This document shows positions 13,371 to 26,006 of a stretch of DNA of 64,000 nt, one piece after another. The stretch's first letter is position 1. The number at the start of each line of letters is the position of its first letter. The position numbers and the translations under genes are program-made. The notes beneath the pieces are model-generated. The model was not told the DNA's origin, did not search any database, and saw only the letters and a list, made by a program, of their open reading frames with translations. The DNA is from Osedax fenrisi (Eukaryota > Annelida > Polychaeta > Sabellida > Siboglinidae): assembly GCA_964019155.1 (NCBI GenBank), contig OZ025244.1:32362903-32426902 (forward strand), written 5' to 3'.

Positions 13371-16212
13371 AAGGCTAGGAAAACTCTAGCTAACTCTAGC
13401 TAACTTTAGGTTACTCTAGCTAACTCTAGCTAGCTCTAGCTAACTCTAGGTAACTCTAGCTAACTCTAGCTAACTCTAGGTAACTCTAGGTAACTCAAGG
13501 TAACTCTAGCTAACTCTAGCTAACTCTAGCTAACTCTAGGTAATTCTAGGTAACTCTAGGTAACTCTAGCTAACTTTAGCTAACTCTAGCTAACTCTAGC
13601 TAACTCTAGCTAACTCTAGGTAACTCTAGCTAACTCTAGCTAACTCTAGCTAACTCTAGGTAACTCTAGGTAACTCTAACTAACTTTAGCTAACTCTAGC
13701 TAACTCTAGCTAACTCTAGCTAACTCTAGCTAACTCTAGCTAACTTTAGCTAACTCTAGCTAACTCTAGGTAACTCTAGGTAACTCTAGCTAACTATAGC
13801 TAACTCGAGCAAACTCTAGCTAACTCTAGCTAACTCTAGCTAACTCTAGGTAACTCTAGGTAACTCAAGGTAACTCTAGCTAACTCTAGCTAACTCTAGC
13901 TAACTCTAGGTAACTCTAGGTAACTCTAGGTAACTCTAGCTAACTTTAGCTAACTCTAGCTAACTCTAGCTAACTCTAGCTAACTCTAGCTAACTCTAGC
14001 TAACTCTAGGTAACTCTAGGTAACTCAAGGTAACTCTAGCTAACTCTATCTAACTCTATATAACTCTAGCTAACTCTAGCTAACTTTAGCTAACTCTAGC
14101 TAACTCTAGGTAACTCTAGGTAACTCTAGCTAACTATAGCTAACTCTAGCTAACTCTAGCTAACTCTAGGTAACTCTAGCTAACTCTAGCTAACTCTAGC
14201 TAACTCTAGCTAACTGTAGCTAACTCTAGCTAACTCTAGCTAACTTTAGCTAACTCTAGCTAGCTCTAGCTAACTCTAGGTAACTCTAGGTAACTCTAGC
14301 TAACTCTAGCTAACTCTAGCTAACTCTAGGTAACTCTAGGTAACTCTAGCTAACTCTAGCTAACTCTAGCTAACTCTAGGTAACTCTAGCTAACTCTAGC
14401 TAACTATAGGTAACTCTAGCTAACTCTAGCTAACTCTAGGTAACTCTAGGTAACTCTAGCTAACTCTAGCTAACTCTAGCTAACTCTAGCTAACTCTAGG
14501 TAACTCTAGGTAACTCTAGCTAACTCTAGCTAACTCTAGCTAACTCTAGGTAACTCTAGGTAACTCTAGGTAACTATAGCTAACTCTAGCTAACTATAGG
14601 TAACTCTAGGTAACTCTAGCTAACTCTAGCTAACTATAGGTAACTCTAGCTAACTCTAGCTAACTCTAGGTAACTCTGGCTAACTCTAGCTAACTCTAGC
14701 TAACTCTAGCTAACTCTAGCTAACTATAGCTAACTTTAGGTAACTCTAGCTAACTCTAGCTAACTCTAGCTAACTCTAGGTAACTCTAACTAACTTTAGC
14801 TAACTCTAGCTAACTCTAGCTAACTCTAGCTAACTCTAGCTAAAGCTAGGAAAACTCTAGGTAACTAGCTAACTCTAGCTAACTCTAGGTAACTCTAGCT
14901 AACTCTAGGTAACTCTAGCTAACTCTAGCTAACTCTAGGTAACTCTAGCTAACTCTAGCTAACTCTAGCTAACTCTAGGTAACTCTAGGTAACTCTAGCT
15001 AACTCTAGCTAACTCTAGCTAACTCTAGGTAACTCTAGGTAACTCTAGCTAACTCTAGCTAACTATAGGTAACTCTAGCTAACTCTAGCTAAATCTAGCT
15101 AACTCTAGCTAACTCTAGCTAACTCTAGCTAACTCTAGGTAACTCTAGGTAACTCTAGCTAACTCTAGCTAACTATAGGTAACTCTAGCTAACTCTAGCT
15201 AACTCTAGGTAACTCTAGCTAACTTTAGCTAACTCTAGCTAACTCTAGCTAACTCTAGCTAACTCTAGCTAAGGCTAGGAAAACTCTAGCTAACTCTAGC
15301 TAACTTTAGGTTACTCTAGCTAACTCTAGCTAGCTCTAGCTAACTCTAGGTAACTCTAGCTAACTCTAGCTAACTCTAGGTAACTCTAGGTAACTCAAGG
15401 TAACTCTAGCTAACTCTAGCTAACTCTAGCTAACTCTAGGTAATTCTAGGTAACTCTAGGTAACTCTAGCTAACTTTATCTAACTCTAGCTAACTCTAGC
15501 TAACTCTAGCTAACTCTAGGTAACTCTAGCTAACTCTAGCTAACTCTAGCTAACTCTAGGTAACTCTAGGTAACTCTAACTAACTTTAGCTAACTCTAGC
15601 TAACTCTAGCTAACTCTAGCTAACTCTAGCTAACTCTAGCTAACTTTAGCTAACTCTAGCTAACTCTAGGTAACTCTAGGTAACTCTAGCTAACTATAGC
15701 TAACTCGAGCAAACTCTAGCTAACTCTAGCTAACTCTAGGTAACTCTAGCTAACTCTAGCTAACTCTAGGTAATTCTAGGTAACTCTAGCTAACTCTAGC
15801 TAACTATAGGTAACTCTAGCTAACTCTAGCTAAGGCTAGGAAAACTCTAGGTAACTCTAGCTAACTCTAGCTAACTCTAGGTAACTCTAGGTAACTCTAG
15901 CTAACTCTAGCTAACTCTAGCTAACTCTAGGTAACTCTAGGTAACTCTAGCTAACTATAGCTAACTATAGCTAACTCTAGCTAACTCTAGCTAACTCTAG
16001 GTAACTCTAGGTAACTCTAGCTAACTCTAGCTAACTCTAGGTAACTCTAGGTAACTCAAGGTAACTCTAGCTAACTCTAGCTAACTCTAGCTAACTCTAG
16101 GTAACTCTAGGTAACTCTAGGTAACTCTAGCTAACTCTAGCTAACTCTAGGTAACTCTAGCTAACTTTAGCTAACTCTAGCTAACTCTAGCTAACTCTAG
16201 CTAACTCTAGCT
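13371..16212 (+). repeat. 2842-bp duplicated block, copy 2
   Basis: Partner of 9557-12398 at an offset of 3814 bp (3824 around the compound marker at 14842). Private differences are visible, for example AAATCTAGCT near 15090 in copy 2 only, and AACTATAGCT at about 15948 where copy 1 has AACTCTAGCT. Confidence 0.85.
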
Positions 16213-18837
16213 AAGGCTAGGAAAACTCTAGGTAACTCTAGCTAACTCTAGCTAACTCTAGCTAACTCTAGGTAACTCTAGGTAACTCAAGGTAACTCTA
16301 GCTAACTCTAGCTAACTCTAGCTAACTCTAGGTAACTCTAGGTAACTCTAGCTAACTCTAGCTAACTCTAGCTAACTCTAGCTAAGGCTAGGAAAACTCT
16401 AGGTAACTCTAGCTAACTCTAGCTAACTTTAGGTTACTCTAGCTAACTCTAGCTAACTATAGGTAATTCTAGCTAACTCTAGCTAACTCTAGCTAACTCT
16501 AGCTAACTCTAGGTAACTCTAGGTAATTCTAGCTAACTCTAGCTAACTCTAGGTAACTCTAGGTAACTCAAGGTAACTCTAGCTAACTCTAGCTAACTCT
16601 AGCTAACTCTAGGTAACTCTAGGTAACTCTAGGTAACTCTAGCTAACTTTAGCTAACTCTAGCTAACTCTAGCTAACTCTAGCTAACTCTAGCTAACTCT
16701 AGCTAACTCTAGGTAACTCTAGGTAACTCAAGGTAACTCTAGCTAACTCTAGCTAACTCTATATAACTCTAGCTAACTCTAGCTAACTTTAGCTAACTCT
16801 AGCTAACTCTAGGTAACTCTAGGTAACTCTAGCTAACTTTAGCTAACTCTAGCTAACTCTAGCTAACTCTAGCTAACTCTAGGTAACTCTAGCTAACTCT
16901 AGCTAACTCTAGCTAACTCTAGGTAACTCTAGGTAACTCTAACTAACTTTAGCTAACTCTAGCTAACTCTAGCTAACTCTAGCTAACTCTAGCTAACTCT
17001 AGCTAACTTTAGCTAACTCTAGCTAACTCTAGGTAACTCTAGGTAACTCTAGCTAACTATAGCTAACTCGAGCAAACTCTAGCTAACTCTAGCTAACTCT
17101 AGGTAACTCTAGCTAACTCTAGCTAACTCTAGGTAATTCTAGGTAACTCTAGCTAACTCTAGCTAACTATAGGTAACTCTAGCTAACTCTAGCTAAGGCT
17201 AGGAAAACTCTAGGTAACTCTAGCTAACTCTAGCTAACTCTAGGTAACTCTAGGTAACTCTAGCTAACTCTAGCTAACTCTAGCTAACTCTAGGTAACTC
17301 TAGGTAACTCTAGCTAACTCTAGCTAACTATAGCTAACTCTAGCTAACTCTAGCTAACTCTAGGTAACTCTAGGTAACTCTAGCTAACTCTAGCTAACTC
17401 TAGGTAACTCTAGGTAACTCAAGGTAACTCTAGCTAACTCTAGCTAACTCTAGCTAACTCTAGGTAACTCTAGGTAACTCTAGGTAACTCTAGCTAACTC
17501 TAGCTAACTCTAGGTAACTCTAGCTAACTTTAGCTAACTCTAGCTAACTCTAGCTAACTCTAGCTAACTCTAGCTAAGGCTAGGAAAACTCTAGGTAACT
17601 CTAGCTAACTCTAGCTAACTCTAGCTAACTCTAGCTAACTCTAGGTAACTCAAGGTAACTCTAGCTAACTCTAGCTAACTCTAGCTAACTCTAGGTAACT
17701 CTAGATAACTCTAGCTAACTCTAGCTAATTCTAGCTAACTCTAGCTAAGGCTAGGAAAACTCTAGGTAACTCTAGCTAACTCTAGCTAACTTTAGGTTAC
17801 TCTAGCTAACTCTAGCTAGCTCTAGCTAACTCTAGGTAACTCTAGCTAACTCTAGCTAACTCTAGGTAACTCTAGGTAACTCAAGGTAACTCTAGCTAAC
17901 TCTAGCTAACTCTAGCTAACTCTAGGTAATTCTAGGTAACTCTAGGTAACTCTAGCTAACTTTAGCTAACTCTAGCTAACTCTAGCTAACTCTAGCTAAC
18001 TCTAGGTAACTCTAGCTAACTCTAGCTAACTCTAGCTAACTCTAGGTAACTCTAGGTAACTCTAACTAACTTTAGCTAACTCTAGCTAACTCTAGCTAAC
18101 TCTAGGTAATTCTAGGTAACTCTAGCTAACTCTAGCTAACTCTAGGTAACTCTGGCTAACTCTAGCTAACTCTAGCTAACTCTAGCTAACTCTAGCTAAC
18201 TCTAGCTAACTTTAGGTAACTCTATCTAACTCTAGCTAATTCTAGCTAACTCTAGGTAACTCTAGCTAACTTTAGCTAACTCTAGCTAACTCTAGCTAAC
18301 TCTAGCTAACTCTAGCTAACTCTAGGTAACTCTAGGTAACTCTAGCTAACTCTAGCTAACTATAGGTAATTCTAGCTAACTCTAGCTAACTCTAGCTAAC
18401 TCTAGCTAACTCTAGGTAACTCTAGGTAACTCTAGCTAACTCTAGCTAACTCTAGGTAACTCTAGGTAACTCAAGGTAACTCTAGCTAACTCTAGCTAAC
18501 TCTAGCTAACTCTAGGTAACTCTAGGTAACTCTAGGTAACTCTAGCTAACTTTAGCTAACTCTAGCTAACTCTAGCTAACTCTAGCTAACTCTAGCTAAC
18601 TCTAGCTAACTCTAGGTAACTCTAGGTAACTCAAGGTAACTCTAGCTAACTCTAGCTAACTCTATATAACTCTAGCTAACTCTAGCTAACTTTAGCTAAC
18701 TCTAGCTAACTCTAGGTAACTCTAGGTAACTCTAGCTAACTATAGCTAACTCTAGCTAACTCTAGCTAACTCTAGGTAACTCTAGCTAACTTTAGCTAAC
18801 TCTAGCTAACTCTAGCTAACTCTAGCTAACTCTAGCT

Positions 18838-21530
18838 AAGGCTAGGAAAACTCTAGGTAACTCTAGCTAACTCTAGCTAACTCTAGCTAACTCTAGGTAA
18901 CTCTAGGTAACTCAAGGTAACTCTAGCTAACTCTAGCTAACTCTAGCTAACTCTAGGTAACTCTAGCTAACTCTAGCTAACTCTAGCTAACTCTAGCTAA
19001 CTCTAGCTAAGGCTAGGAAAACTCTAGGTAACTCTAGCTAACTCTAGCTAACTTTAGGTTACTCTAGCTAACTCTAGCTAGCTCTAGCTAACTCTAGGTA
19101 ACTCTAGCTAACTCTAGCTAACTCTAGGTAACTCTAGGTAACTCAAGGTAACTCTAGCTAACTCTAGCTAACTCTAGCTAACTCTAGGTAATTCTAGGTA
19201 ACTCTAGGTAACTCTAGCTAACTTTAGCTAACTCTAGCTAACTCTAGCTAACTCTAGCTAACTCTAGGTAACTCTAGCTAACTCTAGCTAACTCTAGCTA
19301 ACTCTAGGTAACTCTAGGTAACTCTAACTAACTTTAGCTAACTCTAGCTAACTCTAGCTAACTCTAGCTAACTCTAGCTAACTCTAGCTAACTCTAGCTA
19401 ACTCTAGCTAACTCTAGCTAACTCTAGCTAACTCTAGCTAACTTTAGCTAACTCTAGCTAACTCTAGGTAACTCTAGGTAACTCTAGCTAACTATAGCTA
19501 ACTTTAGCTAACTCTAGCTAACTCTAGCTAACTCTAGCTAACTTTAGGTAACTCTATCTAACTCTAGCTAACTCTAGCTAACTCTAGGTAACTCTAGCTA
19601 ACTTTAGCTAACTCTAGCTAACTCTAGCTAACTCTAGCTAACTCTAGCTAAGGGTAGGAAAACTCTAGGTAACTCTAGCTAACTCTAGCTAACTCTAGGT
19701 AACTCTAGCTAACTCTAGCTAACTCTAGCTAACTCTAGCTAACTCTAGGTAACTCTAGGTAACTCTAGCTAACTCTAGCTAACTCTAGCTAACTCTAGGT
19801 AACTCTAGGTAACTCAAGGTAACTCTAGCTAACTCTAGCTAACTCTAGGTAACTCTAGGTAACTCTAGGTAACTCTAGGTAACTCTAGCTAACTTTAGCT
19901 AACTCTAGCTAACTCTAGCTAACTCTAGCTAACTCTAGCTAACTCTAGCTAACTCTAGGTAACTCTAGGTAACTCAAGGTAACTCTAGCTAACTCTAGCT
20001 AACTCTATATAACTCTAGCTAACTCTATCTAACTTTAGCTAACTCTAGCTAACTCTAGGTAACTCTAGGTAACTCTAGCTAACTATAGCTAACTCTAGCT
20101 AACTCTAGCTAACTCTAGGTAACTCTAGCTAACTCTAGCTAACTCTAGCTAACTCTAGCTAACTGTAGCTAACTCTAGCTAACTCTAGCTAACTTTAGCT
20201 AACTCTAGCTAGCTCTAGCTAACTCTAGGTAACTCTAGGTAACTCTAGCTAACTCTAGCTAACTCTAGCTAACTCTAGTTAACTCTAGGTAACTCTAGCT
20301 AACTCTAGCTAACTCTAGCTAACTCTAGGTAACTCTAGCTAACTCTAGCTAACTATAGGGAACTCTAGCTAACTCTAGCTAACTCTAAGTAACTCTAGGT
20401 AACTCTAGCTAACTCTAGCTAACTCTAGCTAACTCTAGCTAACTCTAGCTAACTTTAGGTTACTCTAGCTAACTCTAGCTAGCTCTAGCTAACTCTAGGT
20501 AACTTTAGCTAACTTTAGCTAACTCTAGCTAACTCTAGCTAACTCTATCTAACTCTAGCTAAGGCTAGGAAAACTCTAGGTAACTCTAGCTAACTCTAGG
20601 TAACTCTAGGTAACTCTAGCTAACTATAGCTAACTCTAGCTAACTCTAGCTAACTCTAGGTAACTCTAGCTAACTCTAGCTAACTCTAGCTAACTCTAGC
20701 TAACTGTAGCTAACTCTAGCTAACTCTAGCTAACTTTAGCTAACTCTAGCTAGCTCTAGCTAACTCTAGGTAACTCTAGGTAACTCTAGCTAACTCTAGC
20801 TAACTCTAGCTAACTCTAGGTAACTCTAGGTAACTCTAGCTAACTCTAGCTAACTCTAGCTAACTCTAGGTAACTCTAGGTAACTCTAGGTAACTATAGC
20901 TAACTCTAGCTAACTCTAGGTAACTCTAGGTAACTCTAGCTAACTCTGGCTAACTCTAGCTAACTCTAGCTAACTCTAGCTAACTCTAGCTAACTATAGC
21001 TAACTTTATGTAACTCTAGCTAACTCTAGCTAACTCTAGGTAACTCTAACTAACTTTAGCTAACTCTAGCTAACTCTAGCTAACTCTAGCTAACTCTAGC
21101 TAAAGCTAGGAAAACTCTAGGTAACTAGCTAACTCTAGCTAACTCTAGGTAACTCTAGCTAACTCTAGGTAACTCTAGCTAACTCTAGCTAACTCTAGGT
21201 AACTCTAGCTAACTCTAGCTAACTCTAGCTAACTCTAGGTAACTCTAGCTAACTCTAGCTAACTCTAGCTAACTCTAGCTAACTCTAGGTAACTCTAGGT
21301 AACTCTAGCTAACTCTAGCTAATTATAGGTAACTCTAGCTAACTCTAGCTAACTCTAGCTAACTCTAGCTAACTCTAGCTAACTCTAGCTAACTCTAGGT
21401 AACTCTAGGTAACTCTAGCTAACTCTAGCTAACTATAGGTAACTCTAGCTAACTCTAGCTAACTCTAGGTAACTCTAGCTAACTTTAGCTAACTCTAGCT
21501 AACTCTAGCTAACTCTAGCTAACTCTAGCT
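18838..21530 (+). repeat. Right member of distant (~17 kb) segmental pair
   Basis: Partner of 1641-4573, sharing the AAGGGTAGGA marker (19650), AACTCTATAT (20001), AACTGTAGCT with AGCTAGCT context near 20161-20220, and the AAAGCTAGGA compound marker at 21102. It is shorter mainly because of a 160-bp difference between the first two long marker intervals (641 here against 801). Confidence 0.78.
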
Positions 21531-22581
21531 AACTCTAGGTAACTCTAGGTAACTCTAGCTAACTCTAGCTAACTATAGGTAACTCTAGCTAACTCTAGCT
21601 AACTCTAGGTAACTCTAGCTAACTTTAGCTAACTCTAGCTAACTCTAGCTAACTCTAGCTAACTCTAGGTAACTCTAGCTAACTTTAGCTAACTCTAGCT
21701 AACTCTAGCTAACTCTAGCTAACTCTAGCTAAGGCTAGGAAAACTCTAGGTAACTCTAGCTAACTCTAGCTAACTCTAGCTAACTCTAGGTAACTCTAGG
21801 TAACTATAGCTAACTCTAGCTAACTTTAGGTTACTCTAGCTAACTCTAGCTAGCTCTAGCTAACTCTAGGTAACTCTAGCTAACTCTAGCTAACTCTAGG
21901 TAACTCTAGGTAACTCAAGGTAACTCTAGCTAACTCTAGCTAACTCTAGCTAACTCTAGGTAATTCTAGGTAACTCTAGGTAACTCTAGCTAACTTTAGC
22001 TAACTCTAGCTAACTCTAGCTAACTCTAGCTAACTCTAGGTAACTCTAGCTAACTCTAGCTAACTCTAGCTAACTCTAGGTAACTCTAGGTAACTCTAAC
22101 TAACTTAAGCTAACTCTAGCTAACTCTAGCTAACTCTAGCTAACTCTAGCTAACTCTAGCTAACTCTAGCTAACTCTAGCTAACTCTAGCTAACTCTAGC
22201 TAACTCTAGCTAACTTTAGCTAACTCTAGCTAACTCTAGGTAACTCTAGGTAACTCTAGCTAACTATAGCTAACTCGAGCTAACTCTAGCTAACTCTAGC
22301 TAACTCTAGGTAACTCTAGCTAACTCTAGCTAACTCTAGGTAATTCTAGGTAACTCTAGCTAACTCTAGCTAACTATAGGTAACTCTAGCTAACTCTAGC
22401 TATCTCTAGGTAACTCTGGATAACTCTAGCTAACTCTAGCTAACTCTAGCTAACTCTAGCTAACTCTAGCTAACTTTAGGTAACTCTATCTAACTCTAGC
22501 TAACTCTAGCTAACTCTAGGTAACTCTAGCTAACTTTAGCTAACTCTAGCTAACTCTAGCTAACTCTAGCTAACTCTAGCT

Positions 22582-23683
22582 AAGGCTAGGAAAACTCTAG
22601 GTAACTCTAGCTAACTCTATCTAACTCTAGGTAACTCTAGCTAACTCTAGCTAACTCTAGCTAACTCTAGCTAACTCTAGGTAACTCTAGGTAACTCTAG
22701 CTAACTCTAGCTAACTATAGGTAATTCTAGCTAACTCTAGCTAACTCTAGGTAACTCTAGCTAACTCTAGCTAACTCTAGCTAACTCTAGCTAACTCTAG
22801 CTAACTCTAGCTAACTTTAGGTTACTCTAGCTAACTCTAGCTAACTCTAGCTAACTCTAGGTAACTCTAGCTAACTTTAGCTAACTCTAGCTAACTCTAG
22901 CTAACTCTAGCTAACTCTAGCTAAGGCTAGGAAAACTCTAGCTAACTCTAGCTAACTCTAGCTAACTCTAGCTAACTCTAGCTAACTCTAGGTAACTCTA
23001 GGTAACTCAAGGTAACTCTAGCTAACTCTAGCTAACTCTATATAACTCTAGCTAACTCTAGCTAACTTTAGCTAACTCTAGCTAACTCTAGGTAACTCTA
23101 GGTAACTCTAGCTAATTATAGCTAACTCTATCTAACTCTAGCTAACTCTAGGTAACTCTAGCTAACTCTAGCTAACTCTAGCTAACTCTAGCTAACTCTA
23201 GGTAACTCTAGGTAACTCTAGCTAACTTTAGCTAACTCTAGCTAACTCTAGCTAAATCTAGCTAACTCTAGCTAACTCTAGCTAACTCTAGCTAACTCTA
23301 GCTAACTCTAGCTAACTCTAGCTAACTCTAGCTAACTCTAGCTAACTCTAGCTAACTTTAGCTAACTCTAGCTAACTCTAGGTAACTCTAGGTAACTCTA
23401 GCTAACTATAGCTAACTCGAGCTAACTCTAGCTAACTCTAGCTAACTCTAGGTAACTCTAGCTAACTCTAGCTAACTATAGGTAACTCTAGCTAACTCTA
23501 GCTATCTCTAGGTAACTCTGGATAACTCTAGCTAACTCTAGCTAACTCTAGCTAACTCTAGCTAACTCTAGCTAACTTTAGGTAACTCTATCTAACTCTA
23601 GCTAACTCTAGCTAACTCTAGGTAACTCTAGCTAACTTTAGCTAACTCTAGCTAACTCTAGCTAACTCTAGCTAACTCTAGCT
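22582..23683 (+). repeat. 2113-bp HOR, internally deleted copy (1102 bp)
   Basis: This copy has marker intervals 341 and 761. The first matches the full HOR. The second begins like the 501 interval, with AATTATAGCT and AAATCTAGCT, then passes directly into the last part of the 791 interval (CTCGAG at 23416, then ATCTCTAGGT and AACTCTGGAT). About 1011 bp of the middle, including markers three to five, is absent. The join keeps the decamer register, as expected for unequal exchange between aligned units. Confidence 0.78.
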
Positions 23684-26006
23684 AAGGCTAGGAAAACTCT
23701 AGGTAACTCTAGCTAACTCTATCTAACTCTAGGTAACTCTAGCTAACTCTAGCTAACTCTAGCTAACTCTAGCTAACTCTAGGTAACTCTAGGTAACTCT
23801 AGCTAACTCTAGCTAACTATAGGTAATTCTAGCTAACTCTAGCTAACTCTAGGTAACTCTAGCTAACTCTAGCTAACTCTAGCTAACTCTAGCTAACTCT
23901 AGCTAACTCTAGCTAACTTTAGGTTACTCTAGCTAACTCTAGCTAACTCTAGCTAACTCTAGGTAACTCTAGCTAACTTTAGCTAACTCTAGCTAACTCT
24001 AGCTAACTCTAGCTAACTCTAGCTAAGGCTAGGAAAACTCTAGCTAACTCTAGCTAACTCTAGCTAACTCTAGCTAACTCTAGCTAACTCTAGGTAACTC
24101 TAGGTAACTCAAGGTAACTCTAGCTAACTCTAGCTAACTCTATATAACTCTAGCTAACTCTAGCTAACTTTAGCTAACTCTAGCTAACTCTAGCTAAATC
24201 TAGCTAACTCTAGCTAACTCTAGCTAACTCTAGGTAACTCTAGGTAACTCAAGGTAACTCTAGCTAACTCTAGCTAACTCTATATAACTCTAGCTAACTC
24301 TAGCTAACTTTAGCTAACTCTAGCTAACTCTAGGTAACTCTAGGTAACTCTAGCTAACTCTAGCTAAGGCTAGGAAAACTCTAGGTAACTAGCTAACTCT
24401 AGCTAACTCTAGGTAACTCTAGCTAACTCTAGGTAACTCTAGCTAACTCTAGCTAACTCTAGGTAACTATAGGTAACTCTAGCTAACTCTAGCTAACTCT
24501 AGCTAACTCTAGCTAACTCTAGCTAACTCTAGCTAACTCTAGGTAACTCTAGGTAACTCTAGCTAACTCTAGATAACTATAGGTAACTCTAGCTAACTCT
24601 AGCTAACTCTAGGTAACTCTAGCTAACTTTAGCTAACTCTAGCTAACTCTAGCTAACTCTAGCTAACTCTAGCTAAGGCTAGGAAAACTCTAGGTAACTC
24701 TAGCTAACTCTAGCTAACTCTAGCTAACTCTAGGTAACTCTAGGTAACTCAAGGTAACTCTAGCTAACTCTAGCTAACTCTAGCTAACTCTAGGTAACTC
24801 TAGGTAACTCTAGCTAACTCTAGCTAACTCTAGCTAACTCTAGCTAAGGCTAGGAAAACTCTAGGTAACTCTAGCTAACTCTAGCTAACTCTAGGTAACT
24901 CTAGCTAACTCTAGCTAACTTTAGCTAACTCTAGCTAACTCTAGGTAACTCTAGGTAACTCTAGGTAACTCTAGCTAACTCTAGCTAACTATAGGTAACT
25001 CTAGCTAACTCTAGGTAATTCTAGGTAACTCTAGGTAACTCTAGCTAACTTTAGCTAACTCTAGCTAACTCTAGCTAACTCTAGCTAACTCTAGGTAACT
25101 CTAGCTAACTCTAGCTAACTCTAGCTAACTCTAGGTAACTCTAGGTAACTCTAACTAACTTAAGCTAACTCTAGCTAACTCTAGCTAACTCTAGCTAACT
25201 CTAGCTAACTCTAGCTAACTCTAGCTAACTCTAGCTAACTCTAGCTAACTCTAGCTAACTCTAGCTAACTTTAGCTAACTCTAGCTAACTCTAGGTAACT
25301 CTAGCTAACTCTAGCTAACTCTAGGTAACTCTAGGTAACTCAAGGTAACTCTAGCTAACTCTAGCTAACTCTAGCTAACTCTAGGTAATTCTAGGTAACT
25401 CTAGGTAACTCTAGCTAACTTTAGCTAACTCTAGCTAACTCTAGCTAACTCTAGCTAACTCTAGGTAACTCTAGCTAACTCTAGCTAACTCTAGCTAACT
25501 CTAGGTAACTCTAGGTAACTCTAACTAACTTAAGCTAACTCTAGCTAACTCTAGCTAACTCTAGCTAACTCTAGCTAACTCTAGCTAACTCTAGCTAACT
25601 CTAGCTAACTCTAGCTAACTCTAGCTAACTCTAGCTAACTTTAGCTAACTCTAGCTAACTCTAGGTAACTCTAGGTAACTCTAGCTAACTATAGCTAACT
25701 CGAGCTAACTCTAGCTAACTCTAGCTAACTCTAGGTAACTCTAGCTAACTCTAGCTAACTCTAGGTAATTCTAGGTAACTCTAGCTAACTCTAGCTAACT
25801 ATAGGTAACTCTAGCTAACTCTAGCTATCTCTAGGTAACTCTGGATAACTCTAGCTAACTCTAGCTAACTCTAGCTAACTCTAGCTAACTCTAGCTAACT
25901 TTAGGTAACTCTATCTAACTCTAGCTAACTCTAGCTAACTCTAGGTAACTCTAGCTAACTTTAGCTAACTCTAGCTAACTCTAGCTAACTCTAGCTAACT
26001 CTAGCT
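23684..26006 (+). repeat. 2113-bp HOR, variant copy (2323 bp)
   Basis: Marker intervals are 341, 341, 309, 171 and 1161. Compared with the full HOR, the 501 interval has lost 160 bp (24025-24365) and the 791 interval has gained 370 bp. The gain is an internal duplication: the AACTTAAGCT unit (an AflII-type CTTAAG site) appears twice, near 25159 and 25529, exactly 370 bp apart, with the same flanks. 2113 - 160 + 370 gives the observed 2323. Confidence 0.82.
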
